Shown: in pieces, positions 8,554 to 16,118 of the stretch | How the letters are laid out: each line of letters opens with the position of its first letter | Position numbering within the stretch: the first letter of the stretch is position 1 | Assembly: GCF_041690465.1 (NCBI RefSeq) | Contig: NZ_JAWLHG010000022.1 | Location: 16,971-80,970 of the forward strand | Source of the DNA: Falsiroseomonas sp041690465 | GTDB taxonomy: Bacteria; Pseudomonadota; Alphaproteobacteria; Acetobacterales; Acetobacteraceae | Length of the DNA stretch: 64,000 bases | Direction: 5' to 3' | Translations under genes and position numbers: made by a program | Notes under the pieces: generated by a model | What the model was told of the DNA's origin: nothing | What the model saw: the letters and a program-made list of their open reading frames with translations, nothing else | The model's database searches: none

Positions 8554-9764
8554 TGCGGCACGACGCGCCGCCTCGCCTCGCGCTCGACCTCGGCGCGCCG
8601 CCTCCCGTGCCGGAGGAGGCGATCGCGGCCGCCGAGGCGCTGCTGCGGGGCGGCTGGCTGCACCGCTATGGCGAGACGCTCGGCGATTCATCGGATGCCG
8701 CGCGTCTCGAGGAGGAGTTCGCCGCCGGGCTGGGCGCGCGCTACTGCGTCGGCGTGAACTCCTGCGGCAGCGCCATGTTCCTGGCGCTCTACACCAGCGG
8801 CGTGCAGCCGGGCGACCGCGTGCTGATGAACGGCTTCACGCTGTCGCCGGTGCCGGGCGCCATCGCCCATGCCGGCGCGCAACCCGTCGTCGTCGAGGTG
8901 ACGCAGGACCTCGTCATCGACATCGAGGACCTGGCACGGAAGGCGGAGGCGAGCGGCGCGCGGCACCTGCTGCTGTCGCACATGCGCGGCCACATCGCCG
9001 ACATGGACCGGCTGATGGCGCTGTGCAACGAACGGGGCCTGACCGTCATCGAGGATTGCGCCCACACCATGGGCGCGCGCTGGGCGGGCCACCCGACCGG
9101 CCGCTTCGGCCGCGCCGGCTGCTTCAGCCTGCAATCCTACAAGCACGTCAATGCGGGCGAGGGCGGGCTGCTCGCCACCGATGACGCGGATCTGGCGGCG
9201 CGCGCGATCCTCGCCTCCGGCAGCTACATGCTCTACGGCCAGCATCGCGCCCGACCACCGGAGGAGGTGTTCGCGCGCTGGAAGGACGTCACGCCCAATT
9301 TCTCGCTGCGGCTGTCGAACCTCGCCGCGGCGCTGGCACGTCCTCAGCTGCGCCTGCTGGCCGAGCGCGCGCGGGTCTGGAATGACCGCCATGCGCGGCT
9401 CGCCACGCTGCTCGGTGCGATTCCCGGCATCCGCCTGCCGCATCGGCCGCAACAGGAGGAGCATGTGCAGAGCTCAATCCAGTTCGCCGTGCCCGGGCTC
9501 GATGCGGAGGGCTTCCGCCGCTTCCTTGCCGGCTGCCGGTCGCGCGGCGTGTTCCTGAAGTGGTTCGGCGCCGAGGCCGCGGAGGGCTACACCAGCGCGC
9601 CGCGCCACTGGCGCTTCCTGCACGAATCGCAATCGCCGCCACGTACGGCCGCGGTGCTCGCACAGCTCTGCGACATGCGCATCCCCCTGACGCTGACCGA
9701 GGCGGATTGCGCCACCATCGGCCTGGTCGTCGGCGACGAGCTGGCGGCGGCGCGCACGCCATGA
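8553..9764 (+). CDS. DegT/DnrJ/EryC1/StrS-type PLP aminotransferase
   Basis: A 403-residue fold-type-I PLP enzyme. The family order is clear: VGVNSCGSAMFLALYTSGV at the cofactor phosphate end, VIEDCAHTMGARWAG with the Asp that contacts the pyridine nitrogen, and SLQSYKHVNAGEGG with Lys197 as the Schiff-base lysine. Such enzymes normally transaminate keto-sugars. In this operon it may act on a keto intermediate of sulfonate or amino-alcohol metabolism, but the substrate cannot be read from sequence. Its ATG shares one base with the hpsN stop and its end overlaps the SDR by four bases. It is an unusual member for a sulfopropanediol locus. Confidence 0.85.
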   Translation: MRHDAPPRLALDLGAPPPVPEEAIAAAEALLRGGWLHRYGETLGDSSDAARLEEEFAAGLGARYCVGVNSCGSAMFLALYTSGVQPGDRVLMNGFTLSPVPGAIAHAGAQPVVVEVTQDLVIDIEDLARKAEASGARHLLLSHMRGHIADMDRLMALCNERGLTVIEDCAHTMGARWAGHPTGRFGRAGCFSLQSYKHVNAGEGGLLATDDADLAARAILASGSYMLYGQHRARPPEEVFARWKDVTPNFSLRLSNLAAALARPQLRLLAERARVWNDRHARLATLLGAIPGIRLPHRPQQEEHVQSSIQFAVPGLDAEGFRRFLAGCRSRGVFLKWFGAEAAEGYTSAPRHWRFLHESQSPPRTAAVLAQLCDMRIPLTLTEADCATIGLVVGDELAAARTP

Positions 9765-10531
9765 GCCGTCTCGCGCAGCTTTTCTCGCTCGAGGGCCGCA
9801 CCGCGCTCGTCACGGGCGGCAATTCGGGGCTGGGCCTCGCCATCGCGCGCGCCCTCGGGCTGGCTGGCGCGCGCCTCGTGCTCTGCTCGCGGCGCGCGGC
9901 GGAGCTCGAGGCCGCGGCGTCCACCCTGCGGGCCGAGCAGATGCAGGCCGACACCGTCTCCGCCGACCTCGCCGCAGCGGACGCGGCGGAGCGTGTCGCC
10001 GCGCGGCTCGGCACGCTCGGCCTCACGCCAGACATCCTGGTCAACGCCGCCGGCGTGAACCTGCGCCAGCCCTTCGCGCAGGTCACCGCCGAGGCCTTCG
10101 ACCTGCACATGGCGCTGCACCTGCGCGCGCCTTTCCTGCTGGTGCAGAAGCTCGCCCCCGCCATGGCCGCGTGCGGCTGGGGGCGCGTCATCAACATCGC
10201 CTCACTGCAATCCTTCCGCGCCTTTCCCGACAGCGCGCCCTATGGCGCCGCCAAGGGCGGCATCGCCCAGCTGACGCGCGCCATGGCCGAGGCCTGGTCG
10301 CGCCACGGCATCACCTGCAACGCGATCGCGCCGGGCTTCTTTCCGACGCAGCTGACCGCGCCCGTCTTCGCCGATGCCGGGCGCGCGGCGCAGCTCGCCG
10401 CGCAGACCTGCATCGGCCGCAACGGCCGGCTCGAGGACCTGCACGGCACCGCCGTGTTCCTCGCATCCGACGCCTCCGCCTATGTCACCGGCCAGGTGCT
10501 CGCGGTGGATGGCGGATTCCTGGCCAAGTGA
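9761..10531 (+). CDS. Short-chain dehydrogenase/reductase (possible HpsO-like)
   Basis: A 256-residue classical SDR. The nucleotide-binding motif TGGNSGLGLAIA is at residues 18-30, NAAG follows near residue 91, and the catalytic pair is Tyr161 and Lys165 in APYGAAKGG with the Ser in INIASLQSF. The C-terminus (YVTGQVLAVDGG) is canonical. The ATG overlaps the aminotransferase stop. In known sulfopropanediol pathways, extra dehydrogenases interconvert the two enantiomers before HpsN acts; this gene and the next MDR could fill those roles. That is an inference from position. Confidence 0.85.
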   Translation: MSRLAQLFSLEGRTALVTGGNSGLGLAIARALGLAGARLVLCSRRAAELEAAASTLRAEQMQADTVSADLAAADAAERVAARLGTLGLTPDILVNAAGVNLRQPFAQVTAEAFDLHMALHLRAPFLLVQKLAPAMAACGWGRVINIASLQSFRAFPDSAPYGAAKGGIAQLTRAMAEAWSRHGITCNAIAPGFFPTQLTAPVFADAGRAAQLAAQTCIGRNGRLEDLHGTAVFLASDASAYVTGQVLAVDGGFLAK

Positions 10532-10541
10532 GGGATCGCCC

Positions 10542-11531
10542 GTGAAAGCGCTCGTCCAGACCGCGCCGAACACCCTGCTCTACCGGGACGAGCCCGATCC
10601 CGCGCCCGCGCCGGGCGAGGCGATCATCCGCGTGGAGGCGGTCGGCATCTGCGGCTCCGACATGCATGCGATCCACGGCCATGATTCGCGCCGGCCGGCG
10701 CCGATAATCCTCGGCCACGAGGCGGCGGGGCGTGTGCTGACCGGGCGCCTTTCAGGGAAGCGCGTGGCGGTGAACCCGCTCGTCGTGCCTGCGGACTGCC
10801 CCTTCGCGCGCGAGGGCCGGCCGCATCTCTCGCCGCGCCGGGAGATCCTGTCCATGCCGCCGCGCCCCGGCGCCTTCGCCGAGTTGCTGCGCGCGCCGGA
10901 GGAGAACCTGGCCGAGATCCCGGAGGACATGCCGGCCGCGCAGGCCGCACTCGCCGAGCCGGTCGCCGTCTCCTACCACGCGGTGCATCATGGCGCCCGG
11001 CTGCTGGGACGGCCGCTGCCTGCGGCGCGCTGCGCCGTGCTCGGCGGCGGCGCCATCGGGCTCGCGGCCGGGCTCGTGCTGGTCCAGGCCGGCGCGGGCG
11101 AGGTCTGGCTGGTCGAGCCGAACCCGGCCCGGCGCGAGACCGCGGCGCGTGCCGGCATCGCCCGCAGCCATCCGCCGGAGAGCGGCCCCGAGGACGGCTC
11201 CTGCGACCTGGTCGTGGACGCGGTCGGCGCGGCGGCGACACGCGCGAGCGCATGCCGACTGGCGCGTCCGGGCGGCGTGATCGTCCACGCCGGCCTGCTC
11301 CCCGGCGCCGAGGGCCTCGATATCCGGCGCCTGACGCTGCAGGAGATCACCTTCACCGGGACCTATTGCTACACGCCGGAGGAGTTCCGGACCGTCGTCG
11401 GCCTTCTCGTGACGGGCCGCCTCGGCGCGCTCGACTGGCTTGAGACGCGGCCATTGGCCGAGGGCGCGCGCGCCGTCGCGGACATCGATGCCGGCGCTGC
11501 CGCCGCCGCCAAGATCATCCTCCTCCCCTGA
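10542..11531 (+). CDS. Zinc-type MDR alcohol dehydrogenase lacking most structural-zinc cysteines
   Basis: A 329-residue medium-chain dehydrogenase starting at GTG 10542, chosen because VKALVQTAPNTLLY is the normal first strand. The catalytic zinc region is present (GICGSDMHAIHG, LGHEAAGRV) and the Rossmann motif is GGGAIGLAAG. The structural zinc lobe, usually four cysteines in CxxCxxC...C, reads PADCPFAREGRPHLS, so only one cysteine remains and the structural zinc is probably lost. It is eleven bases after the SDR in the same operon. The likely substrate is a secondary alcohol related to the imported sulfonate, such as the HpsP-type reaction; this is not provable from sequence. Confidence 0.83.
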   Translation: MKALVQTAPNTLLYRDEPDPAPAPGEAIIRVEAVGICGSDMHAIHGHDSRRPAPIILGHEAAGRVLTGRLSGKRVAVNPLVVPADCPFAREGRPHLSPRREILSMPPRPGAFAELLRAPEENLAEIPEDMPAAQAALAEPVAVSYHAVHHGARLLGRPLPAARCAVLGGGAIGLAAGLVLVQAGAGEVWLVEPNPARRETAARAGIARSHPPESGPEDGSCDLVVDAVGAAATRASACRLARPGGVIVHAGLLPGAEGLDIRRLTLQEITFTGTYCYTPEEFRTVVGLLVTGRLGALDWLETRPLAEGARAVADIDAGAAAAAKIILLP

Positions 11532-11548
11532 CGCAACAGGAACAGCGC

Positions 11549-13108
11549 ATGCGCAAGCCGAACATCCTCCTGGTGATGGCCGACCAGCTGACGGCGGGCG
11601 TGCTGCCCGCCTATGGCAACAAGGTCGCCAGGACGCCGCATATCGACGCGCTCTGCGCGCAGGGCACCGTGTTCGGCAACACCTACTGCAACTTCCCGAT
11701 CTGCGCGCCCTCGCGCGCCTCCATGCTGACCGGCCAGCGCGCGACGGCGGTCGGCGCCTTCGACAACGGCGCGGATTTCCCCTCCTCCACGCCCACGCTG
11801 ATGCATCATCTGCGCCTCGAGGGGTATCGCACCATCCTCGCCGGCAAGATGCACTTCGTCGGCCCCGACCAGTTGCATGGCTACGAGGAGCGGGTGACGA
11901 CGGACATCTACCCCTCCGACTTCACCTGGACGCCCGACTGGCAGAGGCCGGGCCCGCCGGTCTCCGGCGCAAGGATGAGCCTGCTGGGCGTGGTGGAAGC
12001 CGGCCTTTGCGCGCGCAGCCTGCAGCTCGATTACGACGAGGAGGTCGCCTACGCCGCCGAGCGCAAGCTCTTCGACCTGGCGCGCGATCAGGACAAGCGG
12101 CCCTTCTTTATGACCGTCTCCTTCACCCATCCACACAACCCGTTCGTGACCACGCGCGAGTACTGGGACCGCTACGACCCGGCGGAGATCGACATGCCGG
12201 CACAGGGGCCGATCCCCTTTGCGGAGCAGGATGGCCGCAGCCAGCGCCACTACCTGCTGACCCGCTGCGACGAGCATGACGTGACGGCCGAGCGGCTGCG
12301 CAACGCCCGCCACGCCTATTACGGGATGACCAGCTACATCGACGACAAGCTCGGCAAGCTGATGGCGACGCTGCGGGCCGCGGGCCTGGCGGAGGACACC
12401 ATCGTGATCTTCACCTCCGACCACGGCGAGATGCTCGGCGAGCGGGGTATGTGGTTCAAGATGTGCCTCTTCGAGGGCTCGGTCCGCGTGCCGCTGATCA
12501 TCGCCGGGCCCGGCTGGCCGCAAGGTGTCGCACGCGCGGAGAACACCTCGCTGCTCGACCTCGCGCCCACCATCCTGGCGCAGGCCGCGCAGGCGCCGCG
12601 CGCCACCGCGTTCGAGGGGCGGGACCTGCTGCCGCTCGCTCGCGGCGAGGCACCGGACTGGCCGCTGGATGTCCACTGCGAATACACCGCCGAGGGCTGC
12701 GACGAACCTTGGCTCATGCTGCGGCGCGGCGCGCGCAAGATGATCTGGAGCGAGACGCACGGACCGCAGCTCTTCGATCTCGCCACCGACCCGCATGAGA
12801 GCCGCAACCTCGCCGACCTGCCCGCGCATGCGGAGGAGGTCGCCACCATGATCGCTGCGATCCGCGCGCATTGGGACGTCCCGGGTCTCCACGCGGCCGT
12901 GCTCGCCAGCCAGAAGCGCCGGCTCATGCTGCGCACGGCGCTGGCGCAGGGGCAGCGGCCGCCGTGGGACTGGCAGCCGACGAACGACGCGGCGAAGCAG
13001 TATGTCCGCAGCGGCGACAGCCCGACGCTGACCAAGATCCGCTCCCGCCTGCCCTTCGTGCCTCCCGTGCCGCTCGACCATCCCCGCAAGACGGAGGACA
13101 TGCCATGA
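11549..13108 (+). CDS. Choline-sulfatase-like arylsulfatase family enzyme
   Basis: A 519-residue type I sulfatase. PNILLVMADQLTAGVLPAYG begins the alkaline-phosphatase-like fold with the metal-binding Asp, and Cys52 in CAPSRASML is the residue converted to formylglycine. The segments GKMHFVGPDQLHGYEER, TTDIYPSDFTWTPDW and FTHPHNPFVT, and a C-terminal WDWQPTNDAAKQYV domain, closely resemble choline-sulfatases (BetC). The product would be sulfate plus an alcohol such as choline. No signal peptide is seen, as in BetC. No formylglycine-generating enzyme is in the window. The enzyme is coupled to the next gene by four bases. Its presence makes the locus a mixed sulfonate and sulfate-ester locus; the true ester is uncertain. 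Confidence 0.85.
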   Translation: MRKPNILLVMADQLTAGVLPAYGNKVARTPHIDALCAQGTVFGNTYCNFPICAPSRASMLTGQRATAVGAFDNGADFPSSTPTLMHHLRLEGYRTILAGKMHFVGPDQLHGYEERVTTDIYPSDFTWTPDWQRPGPPVSGARMSLLGVVEAGLCARSLQLDYDEEVAYAAERKLFDLARDQDKRPFFMTVSFTHPHNPFVTTREYWDRYDPAEIDMPAQGPIPFAEQDGRSQRHYLLTRCDEHDVTAERLRNARHAYYGMTSYIDDKLGKLMATLRAAGLAEDTIVIFTSDHGEMLGERGMWFKMCLFEGSVRVPLIIAGPGWPQGVARAENTSLLDLAPTILAQAAQAPRATAFEGRDLLPLARGEAPDWPLDVHCEYTAEGCDEPWLMLRRGARKMIWSETHGPQLFDLATDPHESRNLADLPAHAEEVATMIAAIRAHWDVPGLHAAVLASQKRRLMLRTALAQGQRPPWDWQPTNDAAKQYVRSGDSPTLTKIRSRLPFVPPVPLDHPRKTEDMP

Positions 13109-14064
13109 CCCTGCAACGCCGTGGGCTGCTGCTCGCCGCTTCCGCCATCCCGCTCTCCGGCGCGGCACGGGCGCAGGCCTTTCCGACCCGGCCGGTGCGC
13201 ATGATCGTGCCTTTTCCGCCGGGTGGGGTGGTTGATCTGATTGCCCGGATGATCACGACCCCGCTTTCCGAGGTGCTGGGACAGCCCATCGTGGTGGAGA
13301 CGCGGCCCGGTGCGGGCGCGACCATCGGCACCGCCGCCGCCGCCACTGCCATGCCGGATGGCCACACCATCCTCTTCACCTCGGCGGCGCTCGCCTCCGC
13401 GCCCGCCACGATGCCGCAGCTGAGCTACGACGCGATGCGGGATTTCGCACCGCTCAGCCTGCTGGGCGATGTACCTCTCATACTGACTGCCTCCCCGCAC
13501 CTCGGTGTGGACAACATGGCCGGGCTGGTGGCGGCGGCGCGGGCGCGGCCCGGAGCGATCAGCTTTGCCACGCCAGGCAATGGGACGCCCATCCATCTGG
13601 CGATGGAGTTGCTCCAGCAGCAGGCCGGGATCAGGCTGCTGCACGTCCCCTATCGGGCCTCGCCCGTGCCGGATGTGCTGGCCGGTCGGGTGGATCTGCA
13701 CATGGACAGCGGCCCCGGCGCAGTCCTGCGCGGGCGCCAAGGGCAGGTGAAGCTGATCGGGATCGCGACACCGAGGCGCATCGCCTCGCTGCCTGACCTG
13801 CCGGCCATCGCGGAGACCGTGCAGGGCTACACCTCTACCACCTGGTTCGCCTTCTTCGCGCCGGCGCGGGTGCCCGCACCGGCCCTGGCAACGCTCAGCA
13901 ACGCACTCATCGCTGTCACCTCGCAGCCGGCGCTGCGCGCCAGGCTGGCCGAGCTGGGGATGGAGGTGCAGGCCACAGGGCCGGAGGTGCTGGCACAGCT
14001 GCTCCGGACCGATACCGAGCGCTTTGGCGCGATCGCCCGCGCCGTGGCTACGCGGATCGAGTGA
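13105..14064 (+). CDS. Bug/TctC-family tripartite tricarboxylate transporter binding protein
   Basis: A 319-residue periplasmic solute-binding protein. Residues 1-24 are a signal peptide (RRGLLLAASAIPLSGAARAQ), and the mature protein begins FPTRPVRMIVPFPPGGVVDLIAR, the hallmark of Bug proteins, with later GYTSTTWFAFFAPARVP. These proteins bind carboxylates or related small acids for TctAB permeases. No tctA or tctB lies here, so it works with a permease elsewhere or as a sensor. The ATG overlaps the sulfatase stop by four bases, which puts it in the same operon. Ligand unknown. Confidence 0.88.
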   Translation: MTLQRRGLLLAASAIPLSGAARAQAFPTRPVRMIVPFPPGGVVDLIARMITTPLSEVLGQPIVVETRPGAGATIGTAAAATAMPDGHTILFTSAALASAPATMPQLSYDAMRDFAPLSLLGDVPLILTASPHLGVDNMAGLVAAARARPGAISFATPGNGTPIHLAMELLQQQAGIRLLHVPYRASPVPDVLAGRVDLHMDSGPGAVLRGRQGQVKLIGIATPRRIASLPDLPAIAETVQGYTSTTWFAFFAPARVPAPALATLSNALIAVTSQPALRARLAELGMEVQATGPEVLAQLLRTDTERFGAIARAVATRIE

Positions 14065-14198
14065 GCGGGGCCGCTCATGAGCGGGAACGGCGCATCGAGC
14101 GCCAATCGGCAGCTGCCGGCTCGCGCCCGGCGGCAGCCTTGCCGCCAGCGTCCCCCGTGGGGCCCGGCGCAAGGTTGTCGCTGCCGGAGGTATGCGCC

Positions 14199-14225
14199 GC
14201 CGGGCAGGACCTTCGGCCTGCCGGC
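14199..14225 (+). terminator. GC hairpin between Bug protein and suyA remnant
   Basis: GGCAGG at 14203-14208 pairs with CCTGCC at 14217-14222, and the stem extends by GCC/GGC past a bulged G. There is no T-run, so it could be a factor-assisted terminator or attenuator, or simply a repeat. Confidence 0.3.
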
Positions 14226-14271
14226 TGAAGAGGCCTGATACTGCATGCAGCACGAGACCAGGAGAACGGAC

Positions 14272-14547
14272 GTGGCCATTCATTTCGTCGTCCATGACGA
14301 GGGCGACAGCGTAGGCGTGGTGGTGGTGGAGGGCCTGAAGTCTGGCACCCGCCTCAATGGCTGGATCATGGACCAGGACAAGATGATCGAGTTCGACGCC
14401 AAGTCGGACATCCCGATCGGCCACAAGCTGGCGATCAAGCCGATCAAGTCTCAGCTATCGCAGATGAGCAACTACCCACTGCGACCCCGCGCACCGCAGC
14501 CAACCACCCGCGTCAACTTCACCGCCGCAATCAGGCTCATAGAGTGA
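14272..14547 (+). pseudogene. suyA: Truncated (2R)-sulfolactate sulfo-lyase small subunit (SuyA)
   Basis: The first 55 or so residues (AIHFVVHDEGDSVGVVVVEG, then GWIMDQDKMIEF and DIPIGHKLAIKPIK) are a clear SAF/UxaA-N-type domain of SuyA, which with SuyB splits 3-sulfolactate into pyruvate and sulfite. After 14448 the frame continues in unrelated sequence (SQLSQMSNYPLRPR...) to a stop. The normal C-terminal part (GDTVIKYG and a VHVHN-like motif) is missing, and no suyB follows. The GTG at 14272 is chosen because AGGAG at 14260-14264 sits seven bases upstream and the homology begins there; an ATG at 14245 is in frame. This is very probably a broken gene at the edge of a deletion or insertion. 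Confidence 0.75.
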
Positions 14548-14606
14548 ACAGCATTGGGGTTAGCTCTACACGTCAATGCGGCAGATCATGGAAGCGGAGT
14601 AACGCT

Positions 14607-15002
14607 ATGCCCCGGTCCGGCCGCCCACCAATCGGCCCTCGTCCCATGACTTCCACCGAGCGTGCCCGCGCCTGTCGTGCCAGGAAGCGGGCCAGGAGGC
14701 TCGCCGAGCGGCCCGAGCTGGCGGAGGCGAAGGCGCTGACCTTGCTGACGTCCGGCGTGCTGACGGCCCCAGCAGCAGAGCAGCCCTCCCCAGCAGCGCC
14801 GGCAGGCTCCTCGAGGCTGAAGCCGTACAACAGCGCTTCCTGCCCGACCTGCCGCTCGCCCATCCTCGCCGTGCCCTCCGCCACCTGGAGGACTGAATCA
14901 GCGCCGCGCCGCGCGCCGCCGCCCACCGCGATGTGCGCGCTCGGCATCACCACCGCCGCGGCATTCGCGGGGGGGGGGCTCGCCATGATCGGCGTGCCAT
15001 AG
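14607..15002 (+). CDS. Hypothetical protein with basic N-terminus, possibly decayed
   Basis: A 131-codon frame beginning MPRSGRPPIGPRPMTSTERARACRARKRAR. The N-terminal 40 residues look like the short basic leader of small phage- or IS-associated proteins (pattern TSxERxRxxRARKR). Beyond residue about 45 the sequence is low-complexity Pro/Ala/Ser and overlaps an antisense transposase-like fragment, so the original protein has probably been fused to junk. A GCGGAG sequence lies 8-13 bases before the ATG. I cannot assign a function. Confidence 0.3.
   Translation: MPRSGRPPIGPRPMTSTERARACRARKRARRLAERPELAEAKALTLLTSGVLTAPAAEQPSPAAPAGSSRLKPYNSASCPTCRSPILAVPSATWRTESAPRRAPPPTAMCALGITTAAAFAGGGLAMIGVP
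14800..14863 (-). pseudogene. Remnant of an IS1182/IS5-like transposase N-terminus
   Basis: Read on the minus strand from 14863, the sequence gives MGERQVGQEALLYGFSLEE, which resembles the first residues of transposases beginning MMGxRQxxQxALFYEFSLExHVP. The similarity stops after about 20 codons. If real, this is the extreme 5' end of a lost insertion sequence. Support is short-motif recognition only. Confidence 0.35.
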
Positions 15003-15110
15003 ATGGTCGCCGCCCGAACGGCCGGGAACAGGACCAGCTTGATGTGGCCCGATGGACGCTGCATCATTGCCGCGCCGGCGCTCCGCCGGTTGCTCTCGGA
15101 GGAAATCGTT

Positions 15111-15191
15111 ATGGCCTGGAAGGCCCCCAAGATCGTCGAAGTCTCCCTCGCGCTCGAGATCAACAGCTACGCCTGCGCCGAGATCGGCTGA
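15111..15191 (+). CDS. pqqA: PQQ precursor peptide PqqA
   Basis: A 26-residue ribosomal peptide. MAWKAPKIVEVSLALEINSYACAEIG contains the ExxxY motif (Glu16-Ile-Asn-Ser-Tyr20), whose Glu and Tyr side chains are cross-linked by PqqE/PqqD and become the PQQ skeleton. A strong ribosome binding site, GGAGGA at 15098-15103, lies seven bases before the ATG. It sits 24 bases before pqqB and heads the operon, as usual. Translation of the short peptide in high amount relative to the enzymes is expected from the strong binding site. Confidence 0.93.
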   Translation: MAWKAPKIVEVSLALEINSYACAEIG

Positions 15192-15215
15192 GGCTGCCGC
15201 CCGGGGCCTGACTGC

Positions 15216-16118
15216 ATGCTCCGGGTCATCGTGCTTGGCGCCGGTGCCGGCGGCGGGTTCCCGCAATGGAATTCCGCTGGGCCGGGCTGTTTGCGGTCGC
15301 GCGCAGGCGATCGCGCCGCCCCATCGCGGAGCCAAGCCAGCATAGCCGTATCTACCGACGGCGAGCGCTGGCTGGTGGTGAACGCCAGCCCGGACCTGCG
15401 ACAACAGATCTCCGAAACGCGTGCGCTGCATCCGCGACCCGGCACGTTGCGCAATTCGCCGATCCAGGCAGTGCTGCTGACGGGGGCGGAGATCGATGCG
15501 ATTGCGGGCCTTCTGCACCTGCGGGAACGGCAAGCCTTCACGTTGCTGGGCGCGCCATCGACGCTTGCTGTGCTCGATGCGAACCCGATCTTCCGCGCGC
15601 TAAGCCCTGACGTCGTCCTGCGCCGGGCCGTCGCGCTCGACGAACCCTTCGAGGCGCTCGGCATCTCCGTCACGGCCTATGCGGTGCCGGGCAAGGTGCC
15701 GCTCTTCGCCGAAGGCGCCGGCGACCCCGGCGTGGCGGAGGGCGGGGAGGCGATGGGCGTCGCGCTGTCCGCCGGCGGCGGCACGCTGCACTACGTCCCG
15801 GGCTGCGCGACGATGACGGACGCGCTCCGCGCGCGCCTGGCCGGCGCGGCCTGCGTCATGTTCGATGGCACGCTCTTCACCGACGACGAGATGATCCGCA
15901 TCGGCGCCGGCCCCAAGACCGGTCGCCGCATGGGCCACATGCCGATGACGGGACCGGGCTCGACGCTCGAGGCCTTCGCCTCCATCTCCGTCGCGCGCCG
16001 CATCTTCGTCCACATCAACAACACGAACCCCGCCCTGCTGTCGGACAGCCCCGAACGCGCGCACCTCGCGGCCGCGGGCTGGGAGGTGGCGGAGGACGGG
16101 ATGGAGATCCGCCTGTGA
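15216..16118 (+). CDS. pqqB: Coenzyme PQQ biosynthesis protein PqqB
   Basis: A 300-residue metallo-beta-lactamase-fold protein that acts in the middle of PQQ synthesis, most likely oxidising the excised Glu-Tyr intermediate. MLRVIVLGAGAGGGFPQWN is the family signature at the N-terminus, followed by ASPDLRQQI, LTGAEIDAIAGLLHLRE, and C-terminal GHMPMTGPGS and IFVHINNTNP. Length equals that of other PqqB proteins. The stop overlaps the pqqC GTG by four bases. Confidence 0.95.
   Translation: MLRVIVLGAGAGGGFPQWNSAGPGCLRSRAGDRAAPSRSQASIAVSTDGERWLVVNASPDLRQQISETRALHPRPGTLRNSPIQAVLLTGAEIDAIAGLLHLRERQAFTLLGAPSTLAVLDANPIFRALSPDVVLRRAVALDEPFEALGISVTAYAVPGKVPLFAEGAGDPGVAEGGEAMGVALSAGGGTLHYVPGCATMTDALRARLAGAACVMFDGTLFTDDEMIRIGAGPKTGRRMGHMPMTGPGSTLEAFASISVARRIFVHINNTNPALLSDSPERAHLAAAGWEVAEDGMEIRL

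Larger units (their letters stand above)
14549..15110. other. Decayed region between suyA remnant and pqqA
   Basis: No complete gene is convincing here. Two fragments deserve note and are listed separately: a possible short gene starting at 14607, and a transposase-like N-terminus on the minus strand at 14800-14863. The remainder (about 14870-15095) has open frames on both strands without recognisable motifs. The pqqA promoter presumably lies in its last 100 bases, but I see no clear hexamers. Confidence 0.5.

Noticed and set aside
13827..14279. A minus-strand open frame over the end of the Bug gene and the suyA start.
   Set aside because: It has no motif and lies opposite a clearly assigned gene and a ribosome binding site.
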